Source: Saccharopolyspora gloriosae (GTDB lineage: Bacteria; Actinomycetota; Actinomycetes; Mycobacteriales; Pseudonocardiaceae). Taken from it: a stretch of 64,000 nucleotides of DNA. The notes below the pieces were generated by a model, which saw only the letters and a list, made by a program, of their open reading frames with translations, was not told the DNA's origin and did no database searches. Positions 25,501-35,064 of the stretch are shown here, piece after piece. Positions within the stretch are counted from its first letter, which is position 1. Each line of letters begins with the position of its first letter. Location of the stretch: positions 2,667,501-2,731,500 of the forward strand of contig NZ_JACHIV010000001.1 of assembly GCF_014203325.1 (NCBI RefSeq). Direction: 5' to 3'. The position numbers and the translations under genes are program-made.

Positions 25501-26880
25501 GTGCGACACCACGAATCCGGGCGATCGCCGGAGCGCGAACGAGGTTCGATCTCCCGCAGGCCGGTCGCTCCGGCGCCGGGCGACCGTCCGGCGCCGGACG
25601 GCCTGATCGCGCTCCAACGCACGCTCGGCAACGCCGCGACGGCCGAGTGGGTGCGACGTTCCCGCGAGCGCAGACGGGTCGAGGGGGAGAGCGGCGGCGG
25701 GTCGTGGGCACCGGGCGGGCACGAGCGGGCGGCCGTGCAGCGAGTCGAAACCGGCGCCGAACCGGGAGCGGACGGGAAGCCGGTCAGGCGGGGCGACGTC
25801 CACGAGCGGGAACGGGCGCTGAGCGAGAAGTACGGCATCAGGATCGGGCCGCCGGAGGGCGCCGACGGGCACTTCGGCCCCGCGGTGCTGGACAGGATCG
25901 ACGCGGCGCTGGCAAGCCTGCCGCAGGGGGACCTGGGGCCGAACGAGCAGCTGATCGCCATCGAACCGGACCCGAGCGGCAACTACACCAGCTCCTACGA
26001 CACCGAAGATCAGACGATCAGCATCGTGCACCCGATCATCGCCGGTGGCGTCCGGGCACCGGACTGGCTGTACGCGAGGCTCAACCGAGGCTCCAGGTGG
26101 CAGCGCAAGCTGATGGACCGCGCGGCGATGAGCGGCATGGAGGGCATCGGTTCGAAGAGCGACCGCGCACTCGGCATCGGCAGGGGCGAGCGGCACGTCA
26201 TGGCGGGCGTCTCGGACGAACTGGCCCACGGGAACCTGGTGGAGTGGACCGTCCGCCACGAGGTCGGCCACGCGGTCGACGAGATGGTCGAGTGGAACCT
26301 GGGCTTGGCCGAACAGGAGCGCTTCGGGGGATGGCGGGTCCACCTCGATGCGGACATGGAGGACGTGGCGAGGGCGGTCTTCCGGCAGGCGGGGCTTCTC
26401 GCGGTGCTCCCCGCGACGAACGAGAGGATCGCCATCGGCACCCTCGCCCTGCGACTGGGTGCGGAGAGCGTGCGCGAGGACGCGGTAGGGAAGGCGGGGT
26501 GGTTGCACAAGTACTTCGACCGCTTCGCGCGCTACCTGGAGCCACCGGAGCTCGACAGGCGCCGTGACCTGGCGCTGCGGTTCATCCGGTTCGCCCTCGC
26601 ACAACCCTGGTCCCTCGACGACGGTGGCGCGTCCGTCCTGGACGTGGGCGGGCGCACCTACCACGTGGACCAGCACGGGAAGTGGGTCAGCTACTCGACG
26701 GAGCAACGCAGCAGCCACGCGCTGTCCAACTACCAGTTCTCGAACCCCCAGGAATGGTTCGCGGAGGCCTATGCGGCCTACTACGACCCGAAATCCGGGG
26801 TCGGCGATCGGCTCTCGCCCGAGGTGCGCGCCTGGTTCGCGGCTCGCGGCGCAGCCGCCGGAGGGGCGCGATCCGGGTGA
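25501..26880 (+). CDS. Probable zinc metallopeptidase with LQRxxGNAA leader (eCIS-type cargo)
   Basis: 459 residues from GTG 25501, which has GGGGAG seven bases upstream and gives the start VRHHESGRSPERERG. The frame stays open upstream past 25253, where it only mirrors the opposite gene. Residues ~34-52 read GLIALQRTLGNAATAEWVRR, the LxALQRxxGNAAV pattern at the N-terminus of many actinobacterial proteins linked to extracellular contractile injection systems (often with DUF4157). Next comes VQRVE near 80. The catalytic region has HEVGH at 253-257 (zinc His253/His257, general base Glu254) and, 165 residues later, EWFAEAYAAYY with Glu422, resembling the third zinc ligand of lethal-factor-like gluzincins. 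No signal peptide. A toxin or effector is an inference; no immunity gene is evident. Confidence 0.7.
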   Translation: MRHHESGRSPERERGSISRRPVAPAPGDRPAPDGLIALQRTLGNAATAEWVRRSRERRRVEGESGGGSWAPGGHERAAVQRVETGAEPGADGKPVRRGDVHERERALSEKYGIRIGPPEGADGHFGPAVLDRIDAALASLPQGDLGPNEQLIAIEPDPSGNYTSSYDTEDQTISIVHPIIAGGVRAPDWLYARLNRGSRWQRKLMDRAAMSGMEGIGSKSDRALGIGRGERHVMAGVSDELAHGNLVEWTVRHEVGHAVDEMVEWNLGLAEQERFGGWRVHLDADMEDVARAVFRQAGLLAVLPATNERIAIGTLALRLGAESVREDAVGKAGWLHKYFDRFARYLEPPELDRRRDLALRFIRFALAQPWSLDDGGASVLDVGGRTYHVDQHGKWVSYSTEQRSSHALSNYQFSNPQEWFAEAYAAYYDPKSGVGDRLSPEVRAWFAARGAAAGGARSG

Positions 26881-26916
26881 TCCGCGGTGGCCGCCTGCAG
26901 CCACCGCTCACGCCGA

Positions 26917-27711
26917 TCAGTTCGGGGGCAGCGGGGGGAACTCCACCGGGCCGCGCTGCCCGAGCGCGCGCACGGCTGCTCGGAAGTCCGGCGCTGCGAG
27001 GGATTCGCCCATCAGCCGCACCGATTCGGCGACGGCCTGCGGACCGTCGAGGTCCATGCCGCGCCACACCTGCTGCTTGATCACGGCCATCGAGCGCGGG
27101 GAGCAGTTCTGCGCCAGCAGCCGGGCGTACTCCTGGGCCGCGGGCAGCACTTCGCGCCGGGGCAGCACGTGCTGGACGAGGCCGAGTTCCTTCGCTTCGG
27201 CCGCCTCCACCTTGCGGGCGGACAGCAGCAGGTCCATCGCCGAGGCGACGCCGATGAGCCTGGGCAGCAGCCACGCGGTGCCGTACTCGCCGATGAGGCC
27301 GAGCTTGCTGAACGCGGTGGACAGCCGCGCTCCTTCGGCGAGGAACCGCACGTCGGCGAACAGCGCCTGCGCCAGCCCGAGCCCGGCGGCGCCGCCGTTG
27401 ATCGCGGCGATCAGTGGTGTGCGCAGGGTCATCGGCAGGTGCGGCGGGTGGCCGAGCGAGTCCTCCAGGTCGGGGGCGTCGTCCCCGGCGAGCTGGTGCA
27501 GCGCGTCGGGGGACGCTCCGCTGCAGAACCAGTCGCCGTCGCCGGTGACGACGACGGCCCGGACCTCCGGGTCGGCGTCGGCTTCGGCGAGCGCGTCGTA
27601 GTAGGCGGCGAACATCGCGCCGTCCATGGCGTTGCGCTGTTCGGGCCGGGCGAGGTGGACGGTGCGCACGCCCCGGGCGGTGGTGCTGCGGATCCCGGTG
27701 GAGGTCGTCAT
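26917..27711 (-). CDS. Enoyl-CoA hydratase/isomerase family protein
   Basis: 264 residues of the crotonase fold: ARPEQRNAMDGAMFAAYYDAL, oxyanion-hole regions GDWFCSGASPDALHQL and AAINGGAAGLGLAQALFADVRFLAEGARLSTAFSKLGLIGEYGTAWLLPRLIG. The classical hydratase glutamates are replaced: the second catalytic position reads GLIGEYG, seen in many EchA-type paralogues of unclear activity. ATG 27711 has AAGGAGAA eight bases before it. It is divergent from a double-TetR gene, the likely regulator. Acts on an acyl-CoA; substrate unknown. Confidence 0.87.
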   Translation of the reverse strand: MTTSTGIRSTTARGVRTVHLARPEQRNAMDGAMFAAYYDALAEADADPEVRAVVVTGDGDWFCSGASPDALHQLAGDDAPDLEDSLGHPPHLPMTLRTPLIAAINGGAAGLGLAQALFADVRFLAEGARLSTAFSKLGLIGEYGTAWLLPRLIGVASAMDLLLSARKVEAAEAKELGLVQHVLPRREVLPAAQEYARLLAQNCSPRSMAVIKQQVWRGMDLDGPQAVAESVRLMGESLAAPDFRAAVRALGQRGPVEFPPLPPN

Positions 27712-27984
27712 GACCGGTTCTCCTTGCGGTTCGGGCGGGGCTGTCCGTGGGGCGCGCACGCCTCGGTTCGCGGTCAGGGCTGACTGTAACCGACCGGGCG
27801 GCGCGTGCGGGAGAAGTCGATCGAGGGCGCATCCCGGCTCGCGCACCCGGTTCGGCTCCGCGCTATGACGTGTGACCGGGGTTGCACCGCGCGTGACCTG
27901 TTCGTCCCGTACCGCGGCCTATCCTGTGCCCGAACCGCCGGGGCGAGCGCCGCGGTGGCCGGGACGTGCCGGGAGGTCGTGGCA

Positions 27985-29157
27985 GTGGCGGAGACGAGGC
28001 CGGGCGGAATCCGCCCGCGCAACCGGCGGGAACTCATCCTCGAGGCCGCCTCGCGCCTGTTCTACGAGCGGGGCTACGCGCGGGTCGGCGTCAGCGACAT
28101 CGCCGAGGCCGTCGGCGTCGGCCCCTCGGCGCTGTACCGCCACTTCAAGGGCAAGCAGCTGCTGCTGCGGCGGGTCGTGCTCACCCACCTGCAACCCTTC
28201 GAGCGGGTGCTCGACGACCGGTCCGACGACCTCGACGCCGTGGTGCGCGAACTCGCGGCGGCGGCGCTCGACCACCGGGAGCTCGGCGTGCTCTGGCAGC
28301 GGGAGGCCCGGCACCTGCCCGACGAGGACCGCGACGAGCTCAAGGACCAGCTGCGGGTGGTCGCGGGCGGCCTCGCCGACCTCGCGCGGGCCTGGCGCCC
28401 TGAGCTGACCGAGGACGACGCCCGGTTCCGCGGCTGGTGCCTGTTCAGCGCGCTGACCAGCCCGTCGTACCACCGCGTCGAGCTGCCGCGCGCCCAGTTC
28501 GAGGCGCTGCTGCGGGACGTGATCGTCACGATCACCGCGCTGCCGCCGCTGGTCTCCGGTCGCGGGACGGCGAACTCCGACGCCGACGCGCTGCTGCTGC
28601 AACGCGGCGGCGCGTCCCGGCGGCGGCAGCTGCTGTCGGCGGCGACCCGGCTGTTCGCCGAACGCGGCTACGCGGCCGTGACCACCGAGGAGATCGGGGC
28701 CGAGGTCGGCATCGCCGGCCCCAGCGTCTACAACCACTTCGCCAGCAAGCAGGAACTGCTCGACGCCGTGATCACCCGCGGTTCGGCGTGGCTGGAGATC
28801 GACCTCGGCCGCACGCTGGTCCGCTCCTCGGACGCGGCGGAGACGTTGCGGGCGCTGCTGTGGTCCTACATCACCTTCGCGCTCGACCACGGCGGGTTCA
28901 TCGACATCCTCGTCGGCGAGGTGGGGCACCTGCCCGACCACGAGCGGCACCGGGCGCGCCAGACCCAGCACGAGTACGTCACCGAGTGGGTCTCGCTGCT
29001 GCGGGAGGTCCGGCCCGAGCTCGACGCGGCGACCGCGCGGGTGCTGGTGCAGGCGACGTTGACGTTGGCCAACGACATGGCCCGGACCGGCACGGTGCGC
29101 GCTCCCGAGGCGGTGCGGCGGGTCGGCGCGGCACTCATGTTCACCAGCGGTCCATGA
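27985..29157 (+). CDS. Tandem TetR protein (two TetR units in one chain)
   Basis: 390 residues holding two complete TetR-type modules. First HTH: RRELILEAASRLFYERGYARVGVSDIAEAVGVGPSALYRHFKGKQ near residues 12-60. Second HTH: RRQLLSAATRLFAERGYAAVTTEEIGAEVGIAGPSVYNHFASKQ near 210-255. Each is followed by its own helical ligand half. GTG 27985 has GGGAGG eight bases upstream; GTG 27979 would be too close. A two-headed monomer could bind a palindrome alone or bridge two operators. It is divergent from the enoyl-CoA hydratase gene and upstream of accD, either of which may be its target. Confidence 0.85.
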   Translation: MAETRPGGIRPRNRRELILEAASRLFYERGYARVGVSDIAEAVGVGPSALYRHFKGKQLLLRRVVLTHLQPFERVLDDRSDDLDAVVRELAAAALDHRELGVLWQREARHLPDEDRDELKDQLRVVAGGLADLARAWRPELTEDDARFRGWCLFSALTSPSYHRVELPRAQFEALLRDVIVTITALPPLVSGRGTANSDADALLLQRGGASRRRQLLSAATRLFAERGYAAVTTEEIGAEVGIAGPSVYNHFASKQELLDAVITRGSAWLEIDLGRTLVRSSDAAETLRALLWSYITFALDHGGFIDILVGEVGHLPDHERHRARQTQHEYVTEWVSLLREVRPELDAATARVLVQATLTLANDMARTGTVRAPEAVRRVGAALMFTSGP

Positions 29158-29470
29158 CTTCTTCTTGTGAGGTGCGTGCTAGCCGCTGTTCACTTCTCGC
29201 GACCCGCAGGGTGGTTTTCTAGGTATTTCGACGTTCATCGCAGGGTAGGGCGTGCTCACTTCTCGGTTGACTGACCGGGTGGGCTCGAACTAGCCTCCGA
29301 ACGGGGGACCCGAGCGTCGAGGACGTGCGGGTTCCGGTCGTGCGGACGTGCGCAGGACGCGGTCCGCGGTGGTGCGGCCCGATCGCGGGCTCGCCGCCGA
29401 AGGGGCGCGACGGGCGCGTCCACGACCACGGAAGTCGTCCACGAGCGAGGAATGGCGGGTCGCAGGAGCG
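29158..29470. other. 313-bp leader of the acyl-CoA carboxylase genes
   Basis: No gene recognised. It carries a possible promoter (29267-29296) and, just before accD, CAGGAGCG as ribosome site. The first ~60 bases after the TetR stop are relatively AT-rich. Confidence 0.45.
29267..29296 (+). promoter_or_regulatory. Possible sigma-70-type promoter for accD
   Basis: TTGACT at 29267-29272 and TAGCCT at 29291-29296 with an 18-base spacer fit housekeeping actinobacterial promoters (TTGACN / TANNNT). It would give a leader of about 165 bases before ATG 29471. Confidence 0.4.
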
Positions 29471-31108
29471 ATGAGCAGCGCGACGGAACCGGTGGGCGTG
29501 CCGCCGGCGGAGGAGCCGGACATCCACACGACGGCCGGTCGGCTGGCGGATCTGTACCGGCGCAACCACGAGGCGGTGCACGCGGGTTCCGACCGCGCGA
29601 TCGAGCGCCAGCACGCCAAGGGCAAGCTGACCGCCCGCGAGCGCATCGACCTGCTGCTCGACGAGGGCTCGTTCGTGGAGCTCGACGAGCACGCCCGGCA
29701 CCGCTCGACGAACTTCGGCCTCGACGCCGACCGCCCCTACGGCGACGGCGTGGTGACCGGGTACGGCACGGTCGACGGCCGCAAGATCTGCGTGTTCTCG
29801 CAGGACTTCACCGTGTTCGGCGGCTCGCTGGGCGAGGTCTTCGGCGAGAAGATCGTCAAGGTCATGGACCTGGCGCTCAAGATCGGCTGCCCGCTGGTCG
29901 GCATCAACGACTCCGGCGGCGCCCGCATCCAGGAGGGCGTGGCCGCGCTCGGCCTGTACGCGGAGATCTTCAAGCGCAACACCCACGCCTCCGGCGTGAT
30001 CCCGCAGATCTCGCTGGTCGTCGGACCGTGCGCGGGCGGCGCGGTGTACTCGCCCGCGATCACCGACTTCACGGTGATGGTCGACCAGACCTCGCACATG
30101 TTCATCACCGGCCCGGACGTGATCAAGACGGTGACCGGCGAGGAGGTGACGTTCGAGGACCTCGGCGGTGCCCGCACGCACAACTCCCGCTCCGGCAACG
30201 CGCACTACCTGGCCTCCGACGAGCAGGACGCGGTCGACTACGTCAAGGAACTGCTCTCGTTCCTGCCGTCGAACAACCTCTCCGAGCCGCCCGCGTTCGA
30301 CGCGGAGGCCGAGGCCGGTTCCATCGCCGACAACGTCGGGGAGTCCGACCTCGAACTCGACACCCTGGTGCCGGACTCGCCGAACCAGCCCTACGACGTG
30401 AAGGAAGTCCTCGCCAAGGTCCTCGACGAAGGCGAGTTCCTGGAGGTCTCCGCGCTGTTCGCGCCGAACATCGTCGTCGGCTACGGCCGGGTCGAGGGCC
30501 GCAGCGTCGGCGTGGTCGCCAACCAGCCGACCCAGATGGCGGGCACCCTCGACATCGACGCCAGCGAGAAGGCCGCGCGGTTCGTGCGCACCTGCGACGC
30601 GTTCAACATCCCGGTGCTGACCTTCGTGGACGTCCCCGGCTTCCTGCCCGGCACCGACCAGGAGTGGAACGGCATCATCCGGCGCGGCGCGAAGCTGCTC
30701 TACGCCTACGCGGAGGCGACCGTCCCGCTGGTGACGGTGATCATCCGGAAGGCCTACGGCGGCGCCTACGACGTGATGGGCTCCAAGCACCTGGGTGCCG
30801 ACATCAACCTGGCGTGGCCGACCGCGCAGATCGCGGTGATGGGCGCGCAGGGCGCCGCGAACATCCTCTACCGGCGCAGGCTCGCCGAAGCCGCCGAGAA
30901 CGGCGAGGACGTCGAGGCGCTGCGCGCGCAGCTGCAGCAGGAGTACGAGGACACCCTCTGCAACCCCTACGTCGCCGCCGAGCGCGGTTACGTCGACTCG
31001 GTCATCCCGCCGTCGCACACGCGCGGCTACCTGGCCCGTTCGCTGCGGATGCTGGCGGACAAGCGCGAGTCCCTGCCCGCCAAGAAGCACGGCAACATCC
31101 CGCTGTGA
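29471..31108 (+). CDS. accD: Acyl-CoA (propionyl-CoA) carboxylase beta subunit
   Basis: 545 residues, usual AccD5/PccB length. Carboxyltransferase landmarks: [26 protein letters not shown], oxyanion-hole Gly pairs in [12 protein letters not shown] and [18 protein letters not shown], the [16 protein letters not shown] block, and [32 protein letters not shown]. The Asp in the DVMGSKH region is the residue that favours propionyl- over longer acyl-CoA in AccD5/PccB. Together with AccE and AccA it forms methylmalonyl-CoA (and perhaps malonyl-CoA) from propionyl-CoA, which links to sterol and odd-chain degradation. ATG 29471 follows CAGGAGCG. Confidence 0.93.
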   Translation: MSSATEPVGVPPAEEPDIHTTAGRLADLYRRNHEAVHAGSDRAIERQHAKGKLTARERIDLLLDEGSFVELDEHARHRSTNFGLDADRPYGDGVVTGYGTVDGRKICVFSQDFTVFGGSLGEVFGEKIVKVMDLALKIGCPLVGINDSGGARIQEGVAALGLYAEIFKRNTHASGVIPQISLVVGPCAGGAVYSPAITDFTVMVDQTSHMFITGPDVIKTVTGEEVTFEDLGGARTHNSRSGNAHYLASDEQDAVDYVKELLSFLPSNNLSEPPAFDAEAEAGSIADNVGESDLELDTLVPDSPNQPYDVKEVLAKVLDEGEFLEVSALFAPNIVVGYGRVEGRSVGVVANQPTQMAGTLDIDASEKAARFVRTCDAFNIPVLTFVDVPGFLPGTDQEWNGIIRRGAKLLYAYAEATVPLVTVIIRKAYGGAYDVMGSKHLGADINLAWPTAQIAVMGAQGAANILYRRRLAEAAENGEDVEALRAQLQQEYEDTLCNPYVAAERGYVDSVIPPSHTRGYLARSLRMLADKRESLPAKKHGNIPL

Positions 31109-31123
31109 GGAGCTCTTCCAGTT

Positions 31124-31140
31124 CAGCGGCTCCGCCGCTG
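31124..31140 (+). terminator. Small hairpin between accD and accE
   Basis: CAGCGGC at 31124-31130 pairs perfectly with GCCGCTG at 31134-31140 around TCC. No T-run follows. It more likely tunes RNA stability or partial termination than ends the operon, since accE follows 50 bases later. Confidence 0.4.
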
Positions 31141-31189
31141 GCAGGACGAGGATCGAGGGTCGTTCTTCGAGGACTTTTGAGGAGCCGCA

Positions 31190-31486
31190 ATGAGCAGTTC
31201 GGACGAGGACGCGGCACCGGAGCTCAGCGTGGTGCCCGGCGAGGACGACGGCACCGGCTCGGACCGGCGCCCCGTGCTGCGCGTCGTGCACGGCAAGCCC
31301 ACCGACACCGAGATCGCCGCGCTGACCGCGACGCTCACCGCGCTCAGCGGGAGCGGCGGGGCGGCCGAACCGGAGGCCCCGGTGTCGTACTGGGCCTCCC
31401 GCGGGGACCGGCTGCGGCACGGCCCGGCGCACGCGTCGCCGCGTCCCGGCAGGGGCGCGTGGCGCTACTCCACCCGGCCGCGCTGA
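31190..31486 (+). CDS. accE: Acyl-CoA carboxylase epsilon subunit
   Basis: 98 residues. The central part [25 protein letters not shown] followed by a short linker and [13 protein letters not shown] is the pattern of actinobacterial AccE/PccE, the small subunit that stimulates the AccA-AccD complex. The acidic N-terminus (~25 residues) is variable in the family. GAGGAGCCGCA precedes ATG 31190. It is placed between accD and accA, which supports the call. Confidence 0.85.
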   Translation: MSSSDEDAAPELSVVPGEDDGTGSDRRPVLRVVHGKPTDTEIAALTATLTALSGSGGAAEPEAPVSYWASRGDRLRHGPAHASPRPGRGAWRYSTRPR

Positions 31487-31598
31487 TGCGGGCCGACCAG
31501 GACGCCGCCGGGCGCGGCGTCCGCCTACCGACCCGGCGATCCCCCGCAGCGGGATCCGCCGAGACAAGACCACTGCGGACAGGGATGGTGTGAACACC

Positions 31599-33371
31599 AT
31601 GGGGTTGAAGAAGGTTCTGGTGGCCAACCGCGGCGAGATCGCGGTCCGAGTGGTGCGGGCGTGCCGTGACGCCGGCATCGCCTCGGTGGCCGTCTACGCG
31701 GAACCGGACGCGGACGCGGTGTTCGTGCGGCTCGCGGACGAGGCGTTCGCGCTGGGCGGCGCCACCGCGGGCGAGTCCTACCTGGACTTCGAGAAGGTGA
31801 TCTCGGCCGCGAAGCGGGCCGGGGCCGACGCGGTGCACCCGGGGTACGGGTTCCTGTCCGAGAACGCCGACTTCGCGCAGGCCGTGCTGGACGCCGGCCT
31901 GGTGTGGATCGGCCCGACGCCGCAGGCGATCCGCGACCTCGGCGACAAGGTCACCGCCCGGCGCATCGCGCTGGCGGCGGGTGCCCCGCTGGTGCCCGGC
32001 ACCAAGGACCCGGTCGCCGACGCCGACGAGATCGTCGCGTTCGCGCAGGAGCACGGGCTGCCGGTGGCCATCAAGGCCGCGTTCGGCGGCGGTGGCCGCG
32101 GCCTCAAGGTCGCCCGCACGATCGAGGAGATCCCGGAGCTGTTCGACTCCGCGGTGCGCGAGGCCGTGTCGGCCTTCGGCCGCGGCGAGTGCTTCGTGGA
32201 GCGCTACCTGGACCGGCCCCGCCACGTCGAGGCCCAGGTGCTGGCCGACCAGCACGGCAAGGTGATCGTGGTCGGCACCCGCGACTGCTCCTTGCAGCGC
32301 AGGCACCAGAAGCTGGTGGAGGAGGCGCCCGCGCCGTTCCTCAGCGAGGCGCAGCGCGCGCAGATCCACTCGGCCGCCCGCGACATCTGCTCGCAGGCCG
32401 GCTACCACGGCGCGGGGACGGTGGAGTTCCTCGTCGGAGTCGACGGCACGATCTCGTTCCTGGAGGTCAACACCCGGCTGCAGGTCGAGCACCCCGTTTC
32501 CGAGGAGACCACCGGCCTGGACCTGGTCGCCGAGCAGTTCCGCATCGCCGCCGGTGAGCACCTGCGCCTCGACGAGGACCCGACCCCGGTCGGGCACTCC
32601 ATCGAGTTCCGCATCAACGGCGAGGACCCGGGCCGCAACTTCCTGCCCGCGCCGGGCACGGTGACGAAGTTCGTCGCCCCGGCCGGCCCCGGCGTGCGCG
32701 TCGATGCCGGCGTGGAGTCGGGCAGCGTCATCGGCGGGCAGTTCGACTCGCTGCTGGCGAAGGTCGTCGTGACCGGCGCCGACCGCGCTCAGGCCATCGC
32801 CCGGTCCCGCCGGGTGCTGGAGGAGATGCAGGTCGAGGGCATCGCCACCGTGCTGCCGTTCCACCGCGCCGTGCTGCGGGACCCGGCCTACGTCGCCGAC
32901 TCCGGCGCGGAGTCGTTCACCGTGCACACGCGGTGGATCGAGACCGAGTTCGACAACCAGCTGACCCCGTTCACCGACTCCGTCCCGCCGGAGGAGGAGG
33001 TCGCTCAGCGGCGGACGGTCGTCGTGGAGGTCGACGGCCGCCGAGTGGAGGTCTCGCTGCCCGCGGAGCTGGGAGCGGGCGCCGCCCCGGCCGCCGGCGC
33101 GGGGAAGAAGAAGCCGCGCAAGCGCGCGTCCGGCGGCGCGGGCGCGACCGTCTCCGGTGACGCCGTGACGGCGCCGATGCAGGGCATCCTGATCAAGCTC
33201 GCCGTGGAGGAGGGCCAGCAGGTCGCCAGCGGCGACCTCATCGGGGTGCTGGAGGCGATGAAGATGGAGAACCCCGTGACCGCGCACAAGGCGGGCACGG
33301 TCACCGGTCTCACCGCGGCACCGGGCGACTCCGTGTCGCAGGGCGCCGCGCTGTGCACGATCAAGGATTGA
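31599..33371 (+). CDS. accA: Biotin carboxylase / biotin carrier alpha subunit of acyl-CoA carboxylase
   Basis: 590 residues. Biotin carboxylase domain from the start ([22 protein letters not shown]), ATP-grasp motifs [14 protein letters not shown] and [22 protein letters not shown], then a Lys/Ala linker ([10 protein letters not shown]) and the C-terminal carrier domain with LEAMKMEN, where Lys555 is biotinylated. ATG 31599 follows GGTG eight bases upstream; the in-frame GTG 31590 is an alternative. A 112-base gap separates it from accE, so it may have its own promoter. No birA ligase gene is nearby. A strong hairpin follows the stop. Confidence 0.94.
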   Translation: MGLKKVLVANRGEIAVRVVRACRDAGIASVAVYAEPDADAVFVRLADEAFALGGATAGESYLDFEKVISAAKRAGADAVHPGYGFLSENADFAQAVLDAGLVWIGPTPQAIRDLGDKVTARRIALAAGAPLVPGTKDPVADADEIVAFAQEHGLPVAIKAAFGGGGRGLKVARTIEEIPELFDSAVREAVSAFGRGECFVERYLDRPRHVEAQVLADQHGKVIVVGTRDCSLQRRHQKLVEEAPAPFLSEAQRAQIHSAARDICSQAGYHGAGTVEFLVGVDGTISFLEVNTRLQVEHPVSEETTGLDLVAEQFRIAAGEHLRLDEDPTPVGHSIEFRINGEDPGRNFLPAPGTVTKFVAPAGPGVRVDAGVESGSVIGGQFDSLLAKVVVTGADRAQAIARSRRVLEEMQVEGIATVLPFHRAVLRDPAYVADSGAESFTVHTRWIETEFDNQLTPFTDSVPPEEEVAQRRTVVVEVDGRRVEVSLPAELGAGAAPAAGAGKKKPRKRASGGAGATVSGDAVTAPMQGILIKLAVEEGQQVASGDLIGVLEAMKMENPVTAHKAGTVTGLTAAPGDSVSQGAALCTIKD

Positions 33372-33406
33372 GGCGCCGTTCCCGGACCCGGTGAGCGACC
33401 GGGCGG

Positions 33407-33451
33407 GAGCGCGGGCGGGCGCGGCGGAATCCGCGCTCGCCCGCGGCGCTC
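33407..33451 (+). terminator. GC hairpin after accA
   Basis: GAGCGCGGGCG on the left pairs with CGCCCGCGGCGCTC on the right, allowing a small bulge, with an inner GCGCGG/CCGCGC stem. It begins 35 bases past the accA stop. No T-run. Confidence 0.55.
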
Positions 33452-33572
33452 GCTCTCGTCGGCGGGACGGCGCGCGGCGCTCCTCCCGCGGCGCGGGTGG
33501 ATGTCCACTGTGGACCATCGTGTGGACGTCGCGGCGCGGGATCAGGGAACCGAACTCCCCGTTGGAGGAATG

Positions 33573-33767
33573 ATGGACGCGTTGTGCACCTGCCTGTGCC
33601 GCCAAGCCGGGCACCACGGGATCTGCCAGGAGTCGCCGGAGCACGGCCTGCGGCTGCTGAGCCCGCAGCTCACGATGACCTCGACCGGCGAAGTCTGCCG
33701 GGCCTGCTACCAGGCCACCTCGGCCAGGTTCGCCGCCACCGGAAGGCGGCTGCCGCAACCCGCCTGA
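33573..33767 (+). CDS. Small Cys/His-rich protein (DUF6372-like)
   Basis: 64 residues: MDALCTCLCRQAGHHGICQE at the start and VCRACYQAT near 45. Five or six cysteines with two histidines in such a short chain suggest a zinc-binding knuckle. Similar short proteins with the CTCLC...CRACY pattern occur widely in actinomycetes without known function. GGAGG stands four bases before ATG 33573; ATG 33570 is also possible. It is a single gene after the carboxylase terminator, with no obvious partner. Confidence 0.65.
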   Translation: MDALCTCLCRQAGHHGICQESPEHGLRLLSPQLTMTSTGEVCRACYQATSARFAATGRRLPQPA

Positions 33768-33799
33768 CCCCCGCGTCCCTTCCCCGGCGACACGCCCGA

Positions 33800-33819
33800 T
33801 GCGGGACTTTGGCCCATGT
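33800..33819 (+). promoter_or_regulatory. DosR/DevR-like box upstream of the Acg-like gene
   Basis: GCGGGACTTTGGCCCATG lies 80-98 bases before ATG 33898. The core GGGACTTTGGCCC follows the DosR consensus GGGACTWWAGTCCC with two changes, and the flanking C of the S position is kept. The M. tuberculosis homologue of the downstream gene, acg (Rv2032), is a DosR target, so the combination is meaningful. Confidence 0.55.
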
Positions 33820-33897
33820 CAGCCGCCCCGCCCCGCCCTGCATCGTGGATCGACGGGGCTGGTCGGCAGCTGCGCCAGGCCACGAAGGGACGAGATC

Positions 33898-34941
33898 ATG
33901 GAGGGCGTGTCGGGTTTCCCGGCGGCGCTGGGGCTGGCGCCGGAGCAGGTCGAGCAGGTGGTGCGGCTGGCGGGGCGCGCGCCGTCGTTGCACAACCGGC
34001 AACCCTGGCGGTTCCGGTTGACCCCCGACGTGATCGAACTGCACGCCGACCCGCTGCGGCGGATGCCCGGCACCGACCCGCAGGACCGGGAGCTGCGCAT
34101 CGGCTGCGGAGCGGCGCTGTTCAACCTGCGGCTGGCGCTGGAGCACGTCGGGCTGCGACCGCTGGTGACCTTGCTGCCGCGCGGGCACGAGCCGACGCTG
34201 CTGGCCGAGGTGCGCCGCGGCGGATCGCTGCGGGTGGGCACCGAGCAGTCCGAGCTGCTGCGCGCCATCACCACCCGCCGCACCAACCGGCGGCCCTTCC
34301 TGCCCACCCCGGTCCCGAAGGTGCACCGCAACGCGCTGTGCGGCTCGGTGTCCGTGGAGCACGCCTGGCTGCACGTCATCGAACGCGCGCAACGCGCGGA
34401 GCTGCTCGGCATGGTCCGCAGGGCGCACGACGAGCAGCTGCGCAGCGAGGCGTTCCGCGCGGAGATGGCGGCCTGGACCGGGCTGCGCGAAGGCGCCCCG
34501 GAAGGCGTGCAGGCCTCCTCGGCGGGACCGACGCGCGAAGCGCAGGACGAATGGGTGCTGCGGGACTTCTCCGGTGGCCGGGAACGTCCGCGGGTGCCGG
34601 GCAAGGACTTCGAGGACGACCCGCTGACCTTCGTGCTCTGCACCTACAGCCAGGGCAAGCAGGCCGACCTGGAGGCGGGGGAGGCGTTGCAGCGGCTGCT
34701 GCTCACCGCGACCTCGCTCGGGCTGTCCACCTCGATGCTCTCGCAGGTGATCGAGGTGCGGGAGACGCGCGCGGAACTCCGCGCGATGCTCGGCGGCACG
34801 CTTGAACCGCAGGCGGTGCTGCGCATCGGCTACGGCACGCCGGTGCCTGCGACGCCGCGGCGCGCGCCGGAGGAACTGCTCATCACCGGGGCCGAGCGGG
34901 AGCGTGCGCCGTCCACTGCGGTGGCGCCGGGCTCCCGGTGA
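33898..34941 (+). CDS. acg: Acg-like nitroreductase-family protein
   Basis: 347 residues, matching Rv2032 (Acg) in length and order. Seen: LAGRAPSLHNRQPWRFRL at the N-terminus, RELRIGCGAALFNLRLALEHVG, TRRTNRRPF in the middle, and a second half with LTFVLCTYSQGKQADLEAGEALQRLLLTATSLGLSTSMLSQVIE. Acg proteins have two fused nitroreductase units, sequester FMN and lack normal turnover; they appear in the dormancy (DosR) response. AAGGGACG precedes ATG 33898. The DosR-like box upstream supports induction by hypoxia or nitric oxide. Confidence 0.82.
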   Translation: MEGVSGFPAALGLAPEQVEQVVRLAGRAPSLHNRQPWRFRLTPDVIELHADPLRRMPGTDPQDRELRIGCGAALFNLRLALEHVGLRPLVTLLPRGHEPTLLAEVRRGGSLRVGTEQSELLRAITTRRTNRRPFLPTPVPKVHRNALCGSVSVEHAWLHVIERAQRAELLGMVRRAHDEQLRSEAFRAEMAAWTGLREGAPEGVQASSAGPTREAQDEWVLRDFSGGRERPRVPGKDFEDDPLTFVLCTYSQGKQADLEAGEALQRLLLTATSLGLSTSMLSQVIEVRETRAELRAMLGGTLEPQAVLRIGYGTPVPATPRRAPEELLITGAERERAPSTAVAPGSR

Positions 34942-35051
34942 GCTCCTGAGCCGGCGGTGCGCCGGTCCCGCGCCGGGAAAAAGCGCGCCGGAATCGAATT
35001 CCGCGCATTGTGCGCAGCCTAACCTTCTTTGCGGGTCCACTGCGCGCGAAC

Positions 35052-35064
35052 TATTTTGTCCGCA
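35052..35064 (+). promoter_or_regulatory. -10 box for leaderless vit1-type gene
   Basis: TATTTT at 35052-35057 is followed by six bases and then ATG 35064, so the transcript would start at the A of the start codon. No ribosome site is present. The preceding ~60 bases are unusually AT-rich for this genome, and contain CCTAACCTT at 35018-35026, half of an IdeR/DtxR iron box. Confidence 0.55.

Noticed and set aside
35018-35026. IdeR/DtxR iron box upstream of the VIT1-type transporter
   Set aside because: Only the right half (CCTAACCTT) fits; the left half is poor. Kept as a remark and not as a feature.
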